Assembly (NCBI RefSeq): GCF_009720525.1
Contig: NZ_CP043930.1
Coordinates: forward strand, 2,822,501 to 2,886,500
Source: Gimesia benthica
GTDB taxonomy: Bacteria; Planctomycetota; Planctomycetia; Planctomycetales; Planctomycetaceae
Direction: 5' to 3'
Length of the DNA stretch: 64,000 nucleotides
Shown here: piece by piece, positions 53,026-60,782 of the stretch
How positions within the stretch are numbered: the stretch's first letter is position 1
Layout of the letters: each line of letters begins with the position of its first letter
The notes under the pieces: model-generated
What the model saw: only the letters and a program-made list of their open reading frames with translations
The model's database searches: none
What the model was told of the DNA's origin: nothing
Position numbers and translations under genes: made by a program

Positions 53026-53155
53026 AGGGGGTAAGCGGTAAGTAGAAGAGTGAATCAAAACAAACGCTCAACTAAACCCAAACATTCCAGAGACACAGCA
53101 AAGCAGAAAAAGAGGTTTACCCGAACTAACGCAGCAGTTTTCAGGGAAGTGCAAC

Positions 53156-54094
53156 ATGAATCAGCTTCGCGACAAGATCCTTCGTGGCATTAAACGGTAC
53201 AAAGTCAGTGAGTTGCAGGATCAGATACTGGACGGTTTGTTGCCAGCCGTCGATCTGGTACCGGGTAAACCAGTGAAACGCAAGCTGCCTGCTGGTCGTT
53301 CCAAGTTTGGTGGCGAGCCTGACCTGCATGATCCTGAAGACTGGCCCTACGAACCTGCAGGACGACCGTTACACTTCCTGGCTCAAATCCGCTTGAGTGA
53401 CCTGCCGGCAAAACATATTCCCCGTTCGATCCTGCCGGCGAAAGGCTGGCTTTGGTTCTGGTATGACAGCCTGGGAATGTGGGAAGAACATTATTCGCTG
53501 CGGACTGACTGGATGACACACGGTTTTCAAGTGACTTTTTCGCCCTCTGAACGAAAGCCGGTGCAACGCTGTTCATTTCCGAATTTTTCAGAGCGGAAAA
53601 TTCCGAAAGCAATCACCCGGAAGAAATATTACAAACCGGCTGCGGAAATTTATCGGCCTGCCCCTGAAGCATCACTCCGTTTCAAGCCCATGTATTCTTT
53701 AAACAGCCGGGCTCTGGATACGCTCTATAAAGCAGAAGATGAAACAGAAGAGCGTGAGAATCAGATTACCGGGTTTATCTATCATTTTTTTGAGACCAAT
53801 CACCAGTTGCTTGGAGACTATGACGACCGTTTTGATGGAGACTGTCGTGAAAGTTGTCATCTGGCTATGAAAGCAAAATCCAAAGGAGAAAGCGTACATC
53901 ATTTCCGTCAAGATCCTGGAAAACCAGTCACCAACAGACAAAAAAAAGACTGGCGGTTATTACTGGATTTAGGTAGTGACAATCAATTCAACTGGTGCTG
54001 GAGTGATTTTGGTAGTTTATCATTCTGGATCCGAGAGCAGGATTTAGCTAAGCAGGATTTCTCCAAGGTGCATGGCATGATGTGTTCCGGTTGA
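53156..54094 (+). CDS. DUF1963 (YwqG-like) protein
   Basis: A 312-residue cytoplasmic protein with the DUF1963 pattern: SKFGGEPDLHDPEDWPYEP, RPLHFLAQIRLSDLPAKHIP, ILPAKGWLWFWYDS and, near the end, WRLLLDLGSDNQFNWCWSDF and GSLSFWIREQDLAKQDFSKV. AGGGAAG precedes the ATG. The family has no proven function; some members sit near toxin or immunity genes. The stretch around residues 140-215 is basic and less conserved. Confidence 0.85.
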   Translation: MNQLRDKILRGIKRYKVSELQDQILDGLLPAVDLVPGKPVKRKLPAGRSKFGGEPDLHDPEDWPYEPAGRPLHFLAQIRLSDLPAKHIPRSILPAKGWLWFWYDSLGMWEEHYSLRTDWMTHGFQVTFSPSERKPVQRCSFPNFSERKIPKAITRKKYYKPAAEIYRPAPEASLRFKPMYSLNSRALDTLYKAEDETEERENQITGFIYHFFETNHQLLGDYDDRFDGDCRESCHLAMKAKSKGESVHHFRQDPGKPVTNRQKKDWRLLLDLGSDNQFNWCWSDFGSLSFWIREQDLAKQDFSKVHGMMCSG

Positions 54095-54128
54095 TCCAGT
54101 ACCAACGAAACCTGATCTAGTATCACTC

Positions 54129-54160
54129 TGCCACGAAAAGCACGAAAGACACGAAAAAGT
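54129..54160 (+). repeat. Interspersed repeat motif D, copy D3
   Basis: TGCCACGAAAAGCACGAAA followed by GACACGAAAAAGT, between two plus-strand genes. Confidence 0.78.
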
Positions 54161-54254
54161 TGATCTCCGGAGTTCTCTCCCGCGTTGTGAATGTTGAAAG
54201 CAGTGCGGACAACACTATTCTTGCGTACCCTGCCCTTGTTTCTGGAGTGGAGAA

Positions 54255-54902
54255 ATGCCGATGCTGTTGACGCTGGGGAAACGACTCGCTCAGGGCTATG
54301 GACTGCTTTTGGCGATGGCTGCTGGCGGGCTGGTTTTTGCGAATCTGTTTGGACTGGGGGCCTTTCTGATTCAGGAAATCGGTTCTGACAATCAGCGTGC
54401 TGCCTCTCTGGAACCGTATCGCTGGTGGATGCATTGTGGCTGGTGGGTAGGCGTAGGCTTCGCGCTGACAGGAGCGGTCACCCGAAAGCGGGCGACACAA
54501 ACAAAGACAGTCCGTGAGCAGACGTCCGCCGCTACAGAGTCCGCAGATCTGGCGACGCCGGAATCAGGGAGATGGAAGACGGTCGGTAAACGGAGCGGTG
54601 TGCTTTCTTCGGTCGCGTTCTTTGGTTGTGCCGGTGGATTCGCCGGGCTGATGCTGGGAGGCTCGCTGCTACTGCTCTGGTTCTCGCTTGCTTACAGTCC
54701 GTTTGCCCCCGCGGGCTGGGCCGGTTCCGTCAAAGTGGAACAGAGAGCGAATGGGCATCTGATTGAAAATGAAAGGGTGATGACGACGACTCACCCGGTG
54801 GCCCTGTATGCGTTTGGCGTGCCGATCGGACTGGGAGCGACTGCGGGTGCGATCATAGGTGGTGTGGGAGCTGCGCTGGGTAAAGTTGAAGATGTGGAAT
54901 GA
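54255..54902 (+). CDS. Membrane protein of unknown function
   Basis: A 215-residue protein with four hydrophobic segments: LLAMAAGGLVFANLFGLGAF, WWMHCGWWVGVGFALTGAV, SSVAFFGCAGGFAGLMLGGS (running into LLLLWFSLAYS) and ALYAFGVPIGLGATAGAIIG. A charged loop (RKRATQTKTVREQTSAATES) joins the second and third. ATG 54255 or ATG 54261 may be the start. No family is recognised. Confidence 0.68.
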   Translation: MPMLLTLGKRLAQGYGLLLAMAAGGLVFANLFGLGAFLIQEIGSDNQRAASLEPYRWWMHCGWWVGVGFALTGAVTRKRATQTKTVREQTSAATESADLATPESGRWKTVGKRSGVLSSVAFFGCAGGFAGLMLGGSLLLLWFSLAYSPFAPAGWAGSVKVEQRANGHLIENERVMTTTHPVALYAFGVPIGLGATAGAIIGGVGAALGKVEDVE

Positions 54903-54952
54903 TGCGGGAGAACATCGCTCGACAACTTTTTGTGAGGCAGGTCATTTCAATA

Positions 54953-55867
54953 CTAATAGGAAAGTTCTGGCAGAGGCGAAGAAAAACGAGGTTTAACCAG
55001 TATCTCTTTACCCTCATTTTTCTTCGCTCTCAGTTCTAAAGCGATTCGCCAGATGTAATGCTCGTTTTCTGTAACATTCGTGCCATCGAGATACAGTACC
55101 TGCAATTGACTGAGCCCATTCAGATGAGAAAGGGCAGCATCTGTTACGCTGGTATCATTCAGACTGAGAATGGTTAGGTTTTTCAAGCCCTTTAAATGTA
55201 CCAACCCCTTGCCGGTAATCGCAGTTTTTGCGAGAGAGAGATTACGTAAATTTTTGAGTTCCGACAGATGGATGAGACCTGTATCAGAAATTTCCGTTTC
55301 GCTGAGAATGAGACGCTCCAGATTCGTCAATCTTTTTAAATGAACCAGCCCTTTATCTGTAATCAGGTTGTCATGCAGATTCAAGATCCGGAGATTCCTC
55401 ATATTTTTCAGATAAGCCAGTTCAGCGTCTTCTATGTTCGTATCGTAAAGCGTTAACTGATCCAATTGAGTAAGATCTGACAGGTAGACGAGCGCATCAC
55501 CCGAGAAGCGGCTGAAAGAAAGATCCAGATGAGTCAGGCTGGGAAAAGCATCAATCCCTCGCAGTGTATCACTAGATGTTGAATTATATATAAATTTGAA
55601 TCGAACCTCTTTGAGTTCTTGGTAGTGAAGCCAGTCTGGAAGCTCATTAGATCCTTTGACAGACACTGGAATCAGTGGTTTTCGTTGAAAGGTCAGTTCT
55701 GCATGAGTTGTATACTTTAGCCGTAGAAGAAACTCGTCTCTGACTTTCCTTTGAAACGAACTTTTGATCCCATGAAACAACAACAGAAGAAATATGAGAA
55801 TGCATCCCCATCGCACATAATGTAAGGGAGTGATTCTTTCAGGCTTTATTTGAAAATACTTGCCCAT
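54953..55867 (-). CDS. Membrane-anchored leucine-rich-repeat protein
   Basis: A 304-residue protein with one N-terminal membrane helix (WGCILIFLLLLFHGI), probably leaving the body outside the cytoplasm. From ~90 to ~275 come six to eight leucine-rich repeats of about 24 residues, for example LTHLDLSFSRFSGDALVYLS, LRILNLHDNLITDKGLVHLK, LRNLSLAKTAITGKGLVHLK and LTILSLNDTSVTDAALSHLN. This regular repeat is the planctomycete internalin-like type and is likely a protein-binding surface. It has slightly lower G+C than its neighbours. Confidence 0.88.
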   Translation of the reverse strand: MGKYFQIKPERITPLHYVRWGCILIFLLLLFHGIKSSFQRKVRDEFLLRLKYTTHAELTFQRKPLIPVSVKGSNELPDWLHYQELKEVRFKFIYNSTSSDTLRGIDAFPSLTHLDLSFSRFSGDALVYLSDLTQLDQLTLYDTNIEDAELAYLKNMRNLRILNLHDNLITDKGLVHLKRLTNLERLILSETEISDTGLIHLSELKNLRNLSLAKTAITGKGLVHLKGLKNLTILSLNDTSVTDAALSHLNGLSQLQVLYLDGTNVTENEHYIWRIALELRAKKNEGKEILVKPRFSSPLPELSY

Positions 55868-56002
55868 GATGATCGCCAGATCAAATGTTATCGGGGCAAC
55901 TGGCTGACACTCCCACGACTAGAACGGTTCTTAAAGGGATGTAGTGCGTCAGACTCTGACTTCCTTAAATACATTTTACAATAAAAGACACCAGGTGCAC
56001 TA

Positions 56003-56542
56003 TTAATTACTAACCAGTCGCTGCCAGCGGGCTTTGTGGGAGGAGATCTGGAAGGCGTGGCCGGCTTCGTGTTCGATGAGGTGGAAGACGGCCCATTCGG
56101 GAGTGGTTTCGTAGGGCTGGTCATTAACGGGAGGTCGGAGCCGGTGCCATTCGTCGGGGGTCATCTGCTGGAATCGGGAGAGTGCGATTTCGCGTGTGGT
56201 CGTGAGCCGGTGCAGGTGTTCTTGCAGAGTGACGCCGGGAACGTGACTGACTTTGCCGGCGTCGTCCGCCATCGGAAAGGAGAACAGATCGTTGACTTCA
56301 GGCGGAAACTCCTGCTGCAGAAGGTCAAGATAGAGCCAGGACATTTCGACGAGGGCGATGTGATACAACAGGGAGCCGACGGAGTTCTCAGCACCGTCGG
56401 AGCCGCGCCAGTCGAGCAGCCGTTGATCGATGTCGCCGACCAGACGAAGTGTCCGCTGGCGGACTTCAGCGAGAGCCCAGAGCCAGCGACCGATTTCAGG
56501 GGTTGCGGCGGGGAGCGGGTTGATTTTCAGTTCGGTGGTCAT
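56003..56542 (-). CDS. DinB-family protein
   Basis: A 179-residue four-helix-bundle protein of the DinB superfamily. The three-His pattern is visible as GSLLYHIALVEMSW, AVFHLIEHEAGHAFQIS. Members are metal-dependent transferases or hydrolases, often using thiol cofactors; the substrate is unknown. No operon partner is evident. It is the second of three DinB-type proteins in the window. A divergent ATP-grasp gene lies upstream, with repeat copy D4 between them. Confidence 0.84.
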   Translation of the reverse strand: MTTELKINPLPAATPEIGRWLWALAEVRQRTLRLVGDIDQRLLDWRGSDGAENSVGSLLYHIALVEMSWLYLDLLQQEFPPEVNDLFSFPMADDAGKVSHVPGVTLQEHLHRLTTTREIALSRFQQMTPDEWHRLRPPVNDQPYETTPEWAVFHLIEHEAGHAFQISSHKARWQRLVSN

Positions 56543-56577
56543 ATTGGGCCTCTCTGGTCATCTGGGAGTTTGTTTGA

Positions 56578-56612
56578 TTCTACCACGAAAGGCACGAAAG
56601 ACACGAAACAGG
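56578..56612 (+). repeat. Interspersed repeat motif D, copy D4
   Basis: TTCTACCACGAAAGGCACG then AAAGACACGAAACAGG, in the divergent intergenic region between the DinB and ATP-grasp genes. It is the copy closest to the consensus. Confidence 0.82.
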
Positions 56613-56730
56613 TCGCGTTTTAAGTCTTGAACCTGAGAATGCTCGCGGGTGTCAGACCAATTCTATTTAATGACTTTTATATTCTGAGAGAGACAATTTC
56701 CAGCAGAATATCAGTTTCCGGGAGAACACA

Positions 56731-57510
56731 ATGCGGGCGTATGTGCAACAGGGACAAAAGGGGGATCCGAATTATCTGAATCTGGAGCGAATCGCGTATA
56801 CGTTCTGGGAGCGGGGTTACGAAGTCACCCGGTTTGATGCGCCCTCATTATTTGATGGCGCCCTGGATCGAGGGCTGCTGTCTTTTCCCGATGAAACCAT
56901 CGTTGCGGGTGGCGTGGGAACGGTGCGTTCTGCGATCAAGCGGGCCCAGCGCCAGTTACCGGACCTGCAGGATCTGCCGGACTGTCTGAAAGAGTGGATC
57001 GGTCGCGATTTCTGGATTTCGACACTGGAAGAAGTGCGCCAACCATTCGAGAAGGAAGAGGAAACCCGGGCACTGCACGTGAAACCGCTGTGGGAACATA
57101 AACGATTTACGGGAAAGGTTTTCAAGGAGTTCAAAGATCTGATCCCCTCTGCAGCGGTTAATGGTGAAACAGAAGTCCTGGTGCAGGAAGTGGTGGAATT
57201 CGTTTCGGAATGGCGCGCGTACATTTTTCGCGGTGCAATCAGAACGGTTGCAAACTACCAGGGTGATCCGCTGACTTTCCCCGACAGAACGCGGATGCAG
57301 TCTGCGCTGGATGCGTTCGAGAGCTGCCCCATCGCCTGTAGCATGGACTGGGGAATCACTTCGACCGGTGAAACGTTGCTGGTGGAAGTGAATGACTGTT
57401 ATGCGCTGGGTAACTACGGAGCCGACATGTATCTTTATACGGCGATGATTGAAGCCCGCTGGCGGGAAATCATGGGTCTGGAAGATAACGGAATCGGGAT
57501 CAATCTCTGA
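56731..57510 (+). CDS. ATP-grasp domain protein
   Basis: A 259-residue cytoplasmic protein. The C-terminal two-thirds have an ATP-grasp-like outline: HVKPLWEHKRFTGKVF, EVLVQEVVEFVSEWRAYIFR and the metal/ATP end TGETLLVEVNDCYALGNYG (Glu, Asn, Asp). The pattern is similar to DUF4343-type ATP-grasp proteins. It would couple ATP to forming a carboxylate-amine or -thiol bond, but the substrate is unknown. GGGAG precedes the ATG. An intrinsic terminator follows at 57513. Confidence 0.8.
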   Translation: MRAYVQQGQKGDPNYLNLERIAYTFWERGYEVTRFDAPSLFDGALDRGLLSFPDETIVAGGVGTVRSAIKRAQRQLPDLQDLPDCLKEWIGRDFWISTLEEVRQPFEKEEETRALHVKPLWEHKRFTGKVFKEFKDLIPSAAVNGETEVLVQEVVEFVSEWRAYIFRGAIRTVANYQGDPLTFPDRTRMQSALDAFESCPIACSMDWGITSTGETLLVEVNDCYALGNYGADMYLYTAMIEARWREIMGLEDNGIGINL

Positions 57511-57512
57511 AC

Positions 57513-57549
57513 CGGAATCGACTATCGCAAGAGAGTCGGTTCCGTTTTT
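57513..57549 (+). terminator. Intrinsic terminator after the ATP-grasp gene
   Basis: CGGAATCGACT (57513-57523) pairs with AGTCGGTTCCG (57534-57544) with one G-T pair; five T residues follow. Confidence 0.82.
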
Positions 57550-57550
57550 C

Positions 57551-57584
57551 TACTACCACGAAAGTCACTAAAAACACGAAAAGA
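57551..57584 (+). repeat. Interspersed repeat motif D, copy D5
   Basis: TACTACCACGAAAGTCACT then AAAAACACGAAAAG, directly after the terminator at 57513-57549 and before the stop of the convergent small gene. Confidence 0.78.
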
Positions 57585-57598
57585 AAGTGCGTTGAATC

Positions 57599-57994
57599 TT
57601 AGTCGGTCTCCTCGTATGTTCCTGCAACCGGTCTGCCCCAGAAAGGGACTTTGGAGTGATAGCCCGGGCACCAGATAAAATACTGGCGGACGGGGCCCGG
57701 ACAGATATCACAATGTCGCATATCGACTTCCAGACTGACGATGCCCGGACAGGGGGCACAGGGATAACCGATCAGATACCAGTTGCTCTCAAGATCTGCG
57801 GGACGGCGATCCGTATAAATGTGGGCGCTGGCAGGCAGCCCTTTGCTGTTGAACTTCACATAAGACTGTTGCACCTCGCTCGTGCCCCAGAACCAGGTCA
57901 GGACCCAGTAAGCGATCAGCAGCAGAAACGGGATCGTAGAGAGCTGCATCAGCCGCCGGCTGTAAGACCGTTCTGTTTTGTTTTCGGAATTCAT
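57599..57994 (-). CDS. Small membrane-anchored protein of unknown function
   Basis: A 131-residue protein with one hydrophobic segment near the N-terminus (STIPFLLLIAYWVLTWFWG). The outside part has several Cys in pairs (GYPCAPCPGIVSLEVDMRHC, then DICPGPVRQY and FIWCPGYHS), suggesting disulfides or metal binding. ATG 57994 (MNSENK), after AGGGG, is preferred; the open frame runs on upstream through repeat copy D6, where it encodes meaningless residues. No family is recognised. Confidence 0.62.
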   Translation of the reverse strand: MNSENKTERSYSRRLMQLSTIPFLLLIAYWVLTWFWGTSEVQQSYVKFNSKGLPASAHIYTDRRPADLESNWYLIGYPCAPCPGIVSLEVDMRHCDICPGPVRQYFIWCPGYHSKVPFWGRPVAGTYEETD

Positions 57995-58076
57995 GAATGC
58001 GGTATCCCCTGTACCGTGCCTGCAGTTTTGATTGTAACCGGTTCTGTGATGTTCGCGAGCGGTTATCTGTAATCCT

Positions 58077-58109
58077 TCACCACGAAAAGCAGAAAAGACT
58101 CGAAACAGG
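58077..58109 (+). repeat. Interspersed repeat motif D, copy D6
   Basis: TTCACCACGAAAAGCAGA then AAAGACTCGAAACAGG, in the divergent region before the MDR-family oxidoreductase gene. It is the most degenerate copy. Confidence 0.7.
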
Positions 58110-58195
58110 CACCTTGATTTCCTCGCGTATTCCTTAGAACATGAAGTGAGAATCTTTGATTTTCTGCCATTCATCTCTCGAGAGGAGTTTCAAAA

Positions 58196-59212
58196 ATGAA
58201 AGCCGTTGGTTTGACCCGTTATCTGCCGATTGAGGATCCCGCATCACTAATGGATGTCGAACTGGATCAACCGAAGCCGGGTGGACGGGACCTACTGGTT
58301 GCGGTGAAAGCGATTGCCGTCAATCCGGTGGATACGAAAGTCCGGGCTCCCAAAGAGGGGGAGGAACCTGCTCCCAAAGTGCTCGGCTGGGATGCGGCGG
58401 GAGTCGTCGAAGCGGTCGGACCGGAGGTGGAACTGTTCCAGCCGGGTGATGAAGTGTTTTATGCAGGTGACATTACCCGCCCGGGATGCAACGCCGAGTA
58501 CCAGTTGATCGACGAGCGGATTGTGGGTACGAAGCCGAAATCGCTGGATTTCTCGCAAGCAGCCGCCATTCCCCTCACAGCGATCACCGCGTATGAATCG
58601 TTCTTCGATCGACTAGGGATCGACGTCGAAGGGGGGAATGCGGGTGAGACGATTCTGATTACCGGCGGTGCCGGCGGCGTCGGTTCGATCGGCATCCAAC
58701 TCGCGAAGCTGGCAGGACTGACGGTGATCACCACCGCATCGCGGCCGGAGTCGATCGAGTGGGTTCAGAAACTCGGGGCCGACCATGTCATCAATCATTT
58801 TGAGCCGCTGCGTCCGCAGGTGGAAACGCTGGGTTTGAAGCAGATCGATCACATCGCGCTGTTCAACAATACCGACCAGCACTGGGATCAGGCCGTCGAC
58901 CTGCTGCGTCCACAGGGCAAGATTGTGCTACTGGTGGATAATAAGCAGCCGCTGGATCAGTCGTTGATGAAACGCAAGTCGGCAACGATGGTCTGGGAGT
59001 TCATGTATACGCGATCGATGTTCCAGACGCCGGATATGATCGAACAGCATCACCTGTTGAGCCGGGTGTCGCAATGGCTGGATGCGGGGAAGCTGCAATG
59101 TACCGCGAACGAGTTCCGCTCGCCAATCAATGCAGAGAACCTGCGGTGGGCGCATCAAACCCTGGAAGCGGGGCACACGATTGGGAAGATTGTTCTGAGT
59201 GGCTGGGAGTGA
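58196..59212 (+). CDS. Zinc-type alcohol dehydrogenase/quinone oxidoreductase family protein
   Basis: A 338-residue MDR-superfamily enzyme. The opening segment matches zeta-crystallin-like quinone oxidoreductases (LLVAVKAIAVNPVDTKVRAP, then PKVLGWDAAGVVEAVGPEVE). The NADPH motif ITGGAGGVGSIGIQLAKLAG lies near residue 155. The zinc Cys of true alcohol dehydrogenases are not evident. It probably reduces quinones or enones with NADPH. GAGAGGAG precedes the ATG. Confidence 0.9.
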   Translation: MKAVGLTRYLPIEDPASLMDVELDQPKPGGRDLLVAVKAIAVNPVDTKVRAPKEGEEPAPKVLGWDAAGVVEAVGPEVELFQPGDEVFYAGDITRPGCNAEYQLIDERIVGTKPKSLDFSQAAAIPLTAITAYESFFDRLGIDVEGGNAGETILITGGAGGVGSIGIQLAKLAGLTVITTASRPESIEWVQKLGADHVINHFEPLRPQVETLGLKQIDHIALFNNTDQHWDQAVDLLRPQGKIVLLVDNKQPLDQSLMKRKSATMVWEFMYTRSMFQTPDMIEQHHLLSRVSQWLDAGKLQCTANEFRSPINAENLRWAHQTLEAGHTIGKIVLSGWE

Positions 59213-59227
59213 ACCACGAACGTTATT

Positions 59228-59263
59228 TCTACCACGGTCAGCACGAAAGACACGAAAAAGGGT
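59228..59263 (+). repeat. Interspersed repeat motif D, copy D7
   Basis: TTCTACCACGGTCAGCACG then AAAGACACGAAAAAGGG, between the MDR-family gene and gltS, which are convergent. Confidence 0.78.
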
Positions 59264-59330
59264 TTGATGTGTTTTTGCTTGATGGGTTCAACTGGTTCCG
59301 TTCAGAGCGTGAATCCAGGTCGTCTCGTAC

Positions 59331-59360
59331 CAGGCGGGAGGACACATGGGTCCTCCCCTA
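59331..59360 (+). repeat. Palindromic repeat motif C, copy C3
   Basis: CAGGCGGGAGGACACATGG then GTCCTCCCCTAC. GGGAGGA pairs with TCCTCCC. Compared with C2 the stem changes are paired, as expected if folding matters. It overlaps the stop codon of gltS by ~3 bp and may serve as a terminator there. Confidence 0.75.
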
Positions 59361-59765
59361 CTTTAAGTCGTCGATGATCTCCTGTTCGCCGGGGCGGAGC
59401 TCGCCGGGTGGAGTGCGGTACCAGCCAACGAGGTAAGCGGAGAGGGCGAAACAGGCGGCTGCGATCACGACGATGACGATTGCGGGAGCCAGGATGATCT
59501 GTCGGGCGACCAGTGGAGGGACGACGACGATCAGCAGGATCTCCAGAGGTGAGATACCCACAAAAGCGAGGCCGTAATCCTGCAGGGTTTTGGATTTGAG
59601 TTGCGGGTCGACAATCCGCAGTAGCAGCACGCCGATACCGACAACGCCTGTCATCCAGCCGTAGGCGAAGATGCTGCGTTCGAACCAGAAGTTGTGAAAC
59701 AGGTGCCGCCCCAGGAACCAGAGCATGCCAATCGCGTAGAAAAAACCGAGCAGCGACATGACCAC
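59358..59765 (-). CDS. gltS: C-terminal part of frameshifted sodium/glutamate symporter
   Basis: It continues gltS after the frame break at 59768-59772: LVVMSLLGFFYAIGMLWFLG, then membrane segments ALAFVGISPLEILLIVVVP-like and ILAPAIVIVVIAAACFALS, and an acidic tail ending in GEQEIIDDLK. It is not a separate gene. Together with 59651-60745 and one added G it gives ~462 residues. Confidence 0.78.
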   Translation of the reverse strand: MVMSLLGFFYAIGMLWFLGRHLFHNFWFERSIFAYGWMTGVVGIGVLLLRIVDPQLKSKTLQDYGLAFVGISPLEILLIVVVPPLVARQIILAPAIVIVVIAAACFALSAYLVGWYRTPPGELRPGEQEIIDDLK

Positions 59766-60745
59766 CAGGGGGCCATGTATTCAACGACGACGCTGATTTT
59801 GATCGAGGCGACCGCGAAGGCAATCAGGTAGTCGGAAACCGAAGAACCAATGCGGGCCATCACCTGACGATCCACATATTTGCCGATGTGACAGAGTTCG
59901 AGCACCAGTTGTAACACCGCACTGACCAGCAGTGCCACTGCGAACAGGGGCAAAATGATTTTGGATTCGAGTACGTGCCGAAACAGGTAATCGATGCCAT
60001 GTGCGCCGCCGAACGCGGTCATCACAATCGCGAAGTGCCAGGTAAGTGGATCGAGAGACATGGCACTGACAGTGCTGGTGCCCATTGAGGTCTGTTCTTC
60101 CGGAGTGAGAAAACCGGAGCGGGTGCTCTCGGGCAGTTCCTGTGCGGAAGAGACCAGGTGCGTCCAGCCCCGTCGAGTAGCGATGTTGATCAATGTCAGA
60201 CCGCCGAAGATCCCGATCAGCAGACCAATCGTGGCAAACGTGAAGCCCAGGCTTTGTGCATCATTGAAGCCCCCCGCCTGCAGGGATTCGCTGACCGCGG
60301 CTGCAGTGCCGTGTCCCCCCGCGAAGCCGGCGGGCATCATCAGGGCAAAGCCGGGATTGAGATCAGGAAACATCAAAGGCAGGACATACAGACCGAACAG
60401 GAGGGCGACGCCGAACTGTCCGATGTAGGCAGCGAAGTTATAGAACCAGGTATCGCCGACATCGCGGAGCATGGTTCGCAGCGTGGGACGGTGGGGCTGA
60501 TGCCCGAGAAAGAGGGTCGCGAACAGAATCGCGATCAGTTCGTAGGGATAACGCTCCATCGCAATCTTGCCTTCCCCGGTGAGACTGAAGGGAAGCCAGC
60601 CCAGCAGTTGCGGGCCGCCGAGCAGTCCGAGAAAGCCGGCCAGGATGGGTGCGGGGATCAACAGATTCTGCAGGAGACGCAGTCGGGAACGTAAAAGATG
60701 CGCGATGACCAGCAATACCGAGATGAGAGCGAAGTCGGCGAACAT
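59651..60745 (-). CDS. gltS: N-terminal part of frameshifted sodium/glutamate symporter GltS
   Basis: A polytopic inner-membrane carrier that imports glutamate with Na+. About eight to ten hydrophobic helices are visible. Family signatures are NLLIPAPILAGFLGLLGGPQ, MPAGFAGGHGTAAAVSESLQ (the GGHGT re-entrant loop), FTFATIGLLIGIFGG and, in the second half, HFAIVMTAFGGAHGIDYLF. At a G5 run (59768-59772, plus strand) the frame is lost; residues after about MAP are out of frame. One added base joins it to 59358-59765. Confidence 0.84.
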   Translation of the reverse strand: MFADFALISVLLVIAHLLRSRLRLLQNLLIPAPILAGFLGLLGGPQLLGWLPFSLTGEGKIAMERYPYELIAILFATLFLGHQPHRPTLRTMLRDVGDTWFYNFAAYIGQFGVALLFGLYVLPLMFPDLNPGFALMMPAGFAGGHGTAAAVSESLQAGGFNDAQSLGFTFATIGLLIGIFGGLTLINIATRRGWTHLVSSAQELPESTRSGFLTPEEQTSMGTSTVSAMSLDPLTWHFAIVMTAFGGAHGIDYLFRHVLESKIILPLFAVALLVSAVLQLVLELCHIGKYVDRQVMARIGSSVSDYLIAFAVASIKISVVVEYMAPWWSCRCSVFSTRLACSGSWGGTCFTTSGSNAASSPTAG

Positions 60746-60782
60746 CGTGGGGTGTGGGTTTCCAGATTATGGACCAGGAAAA

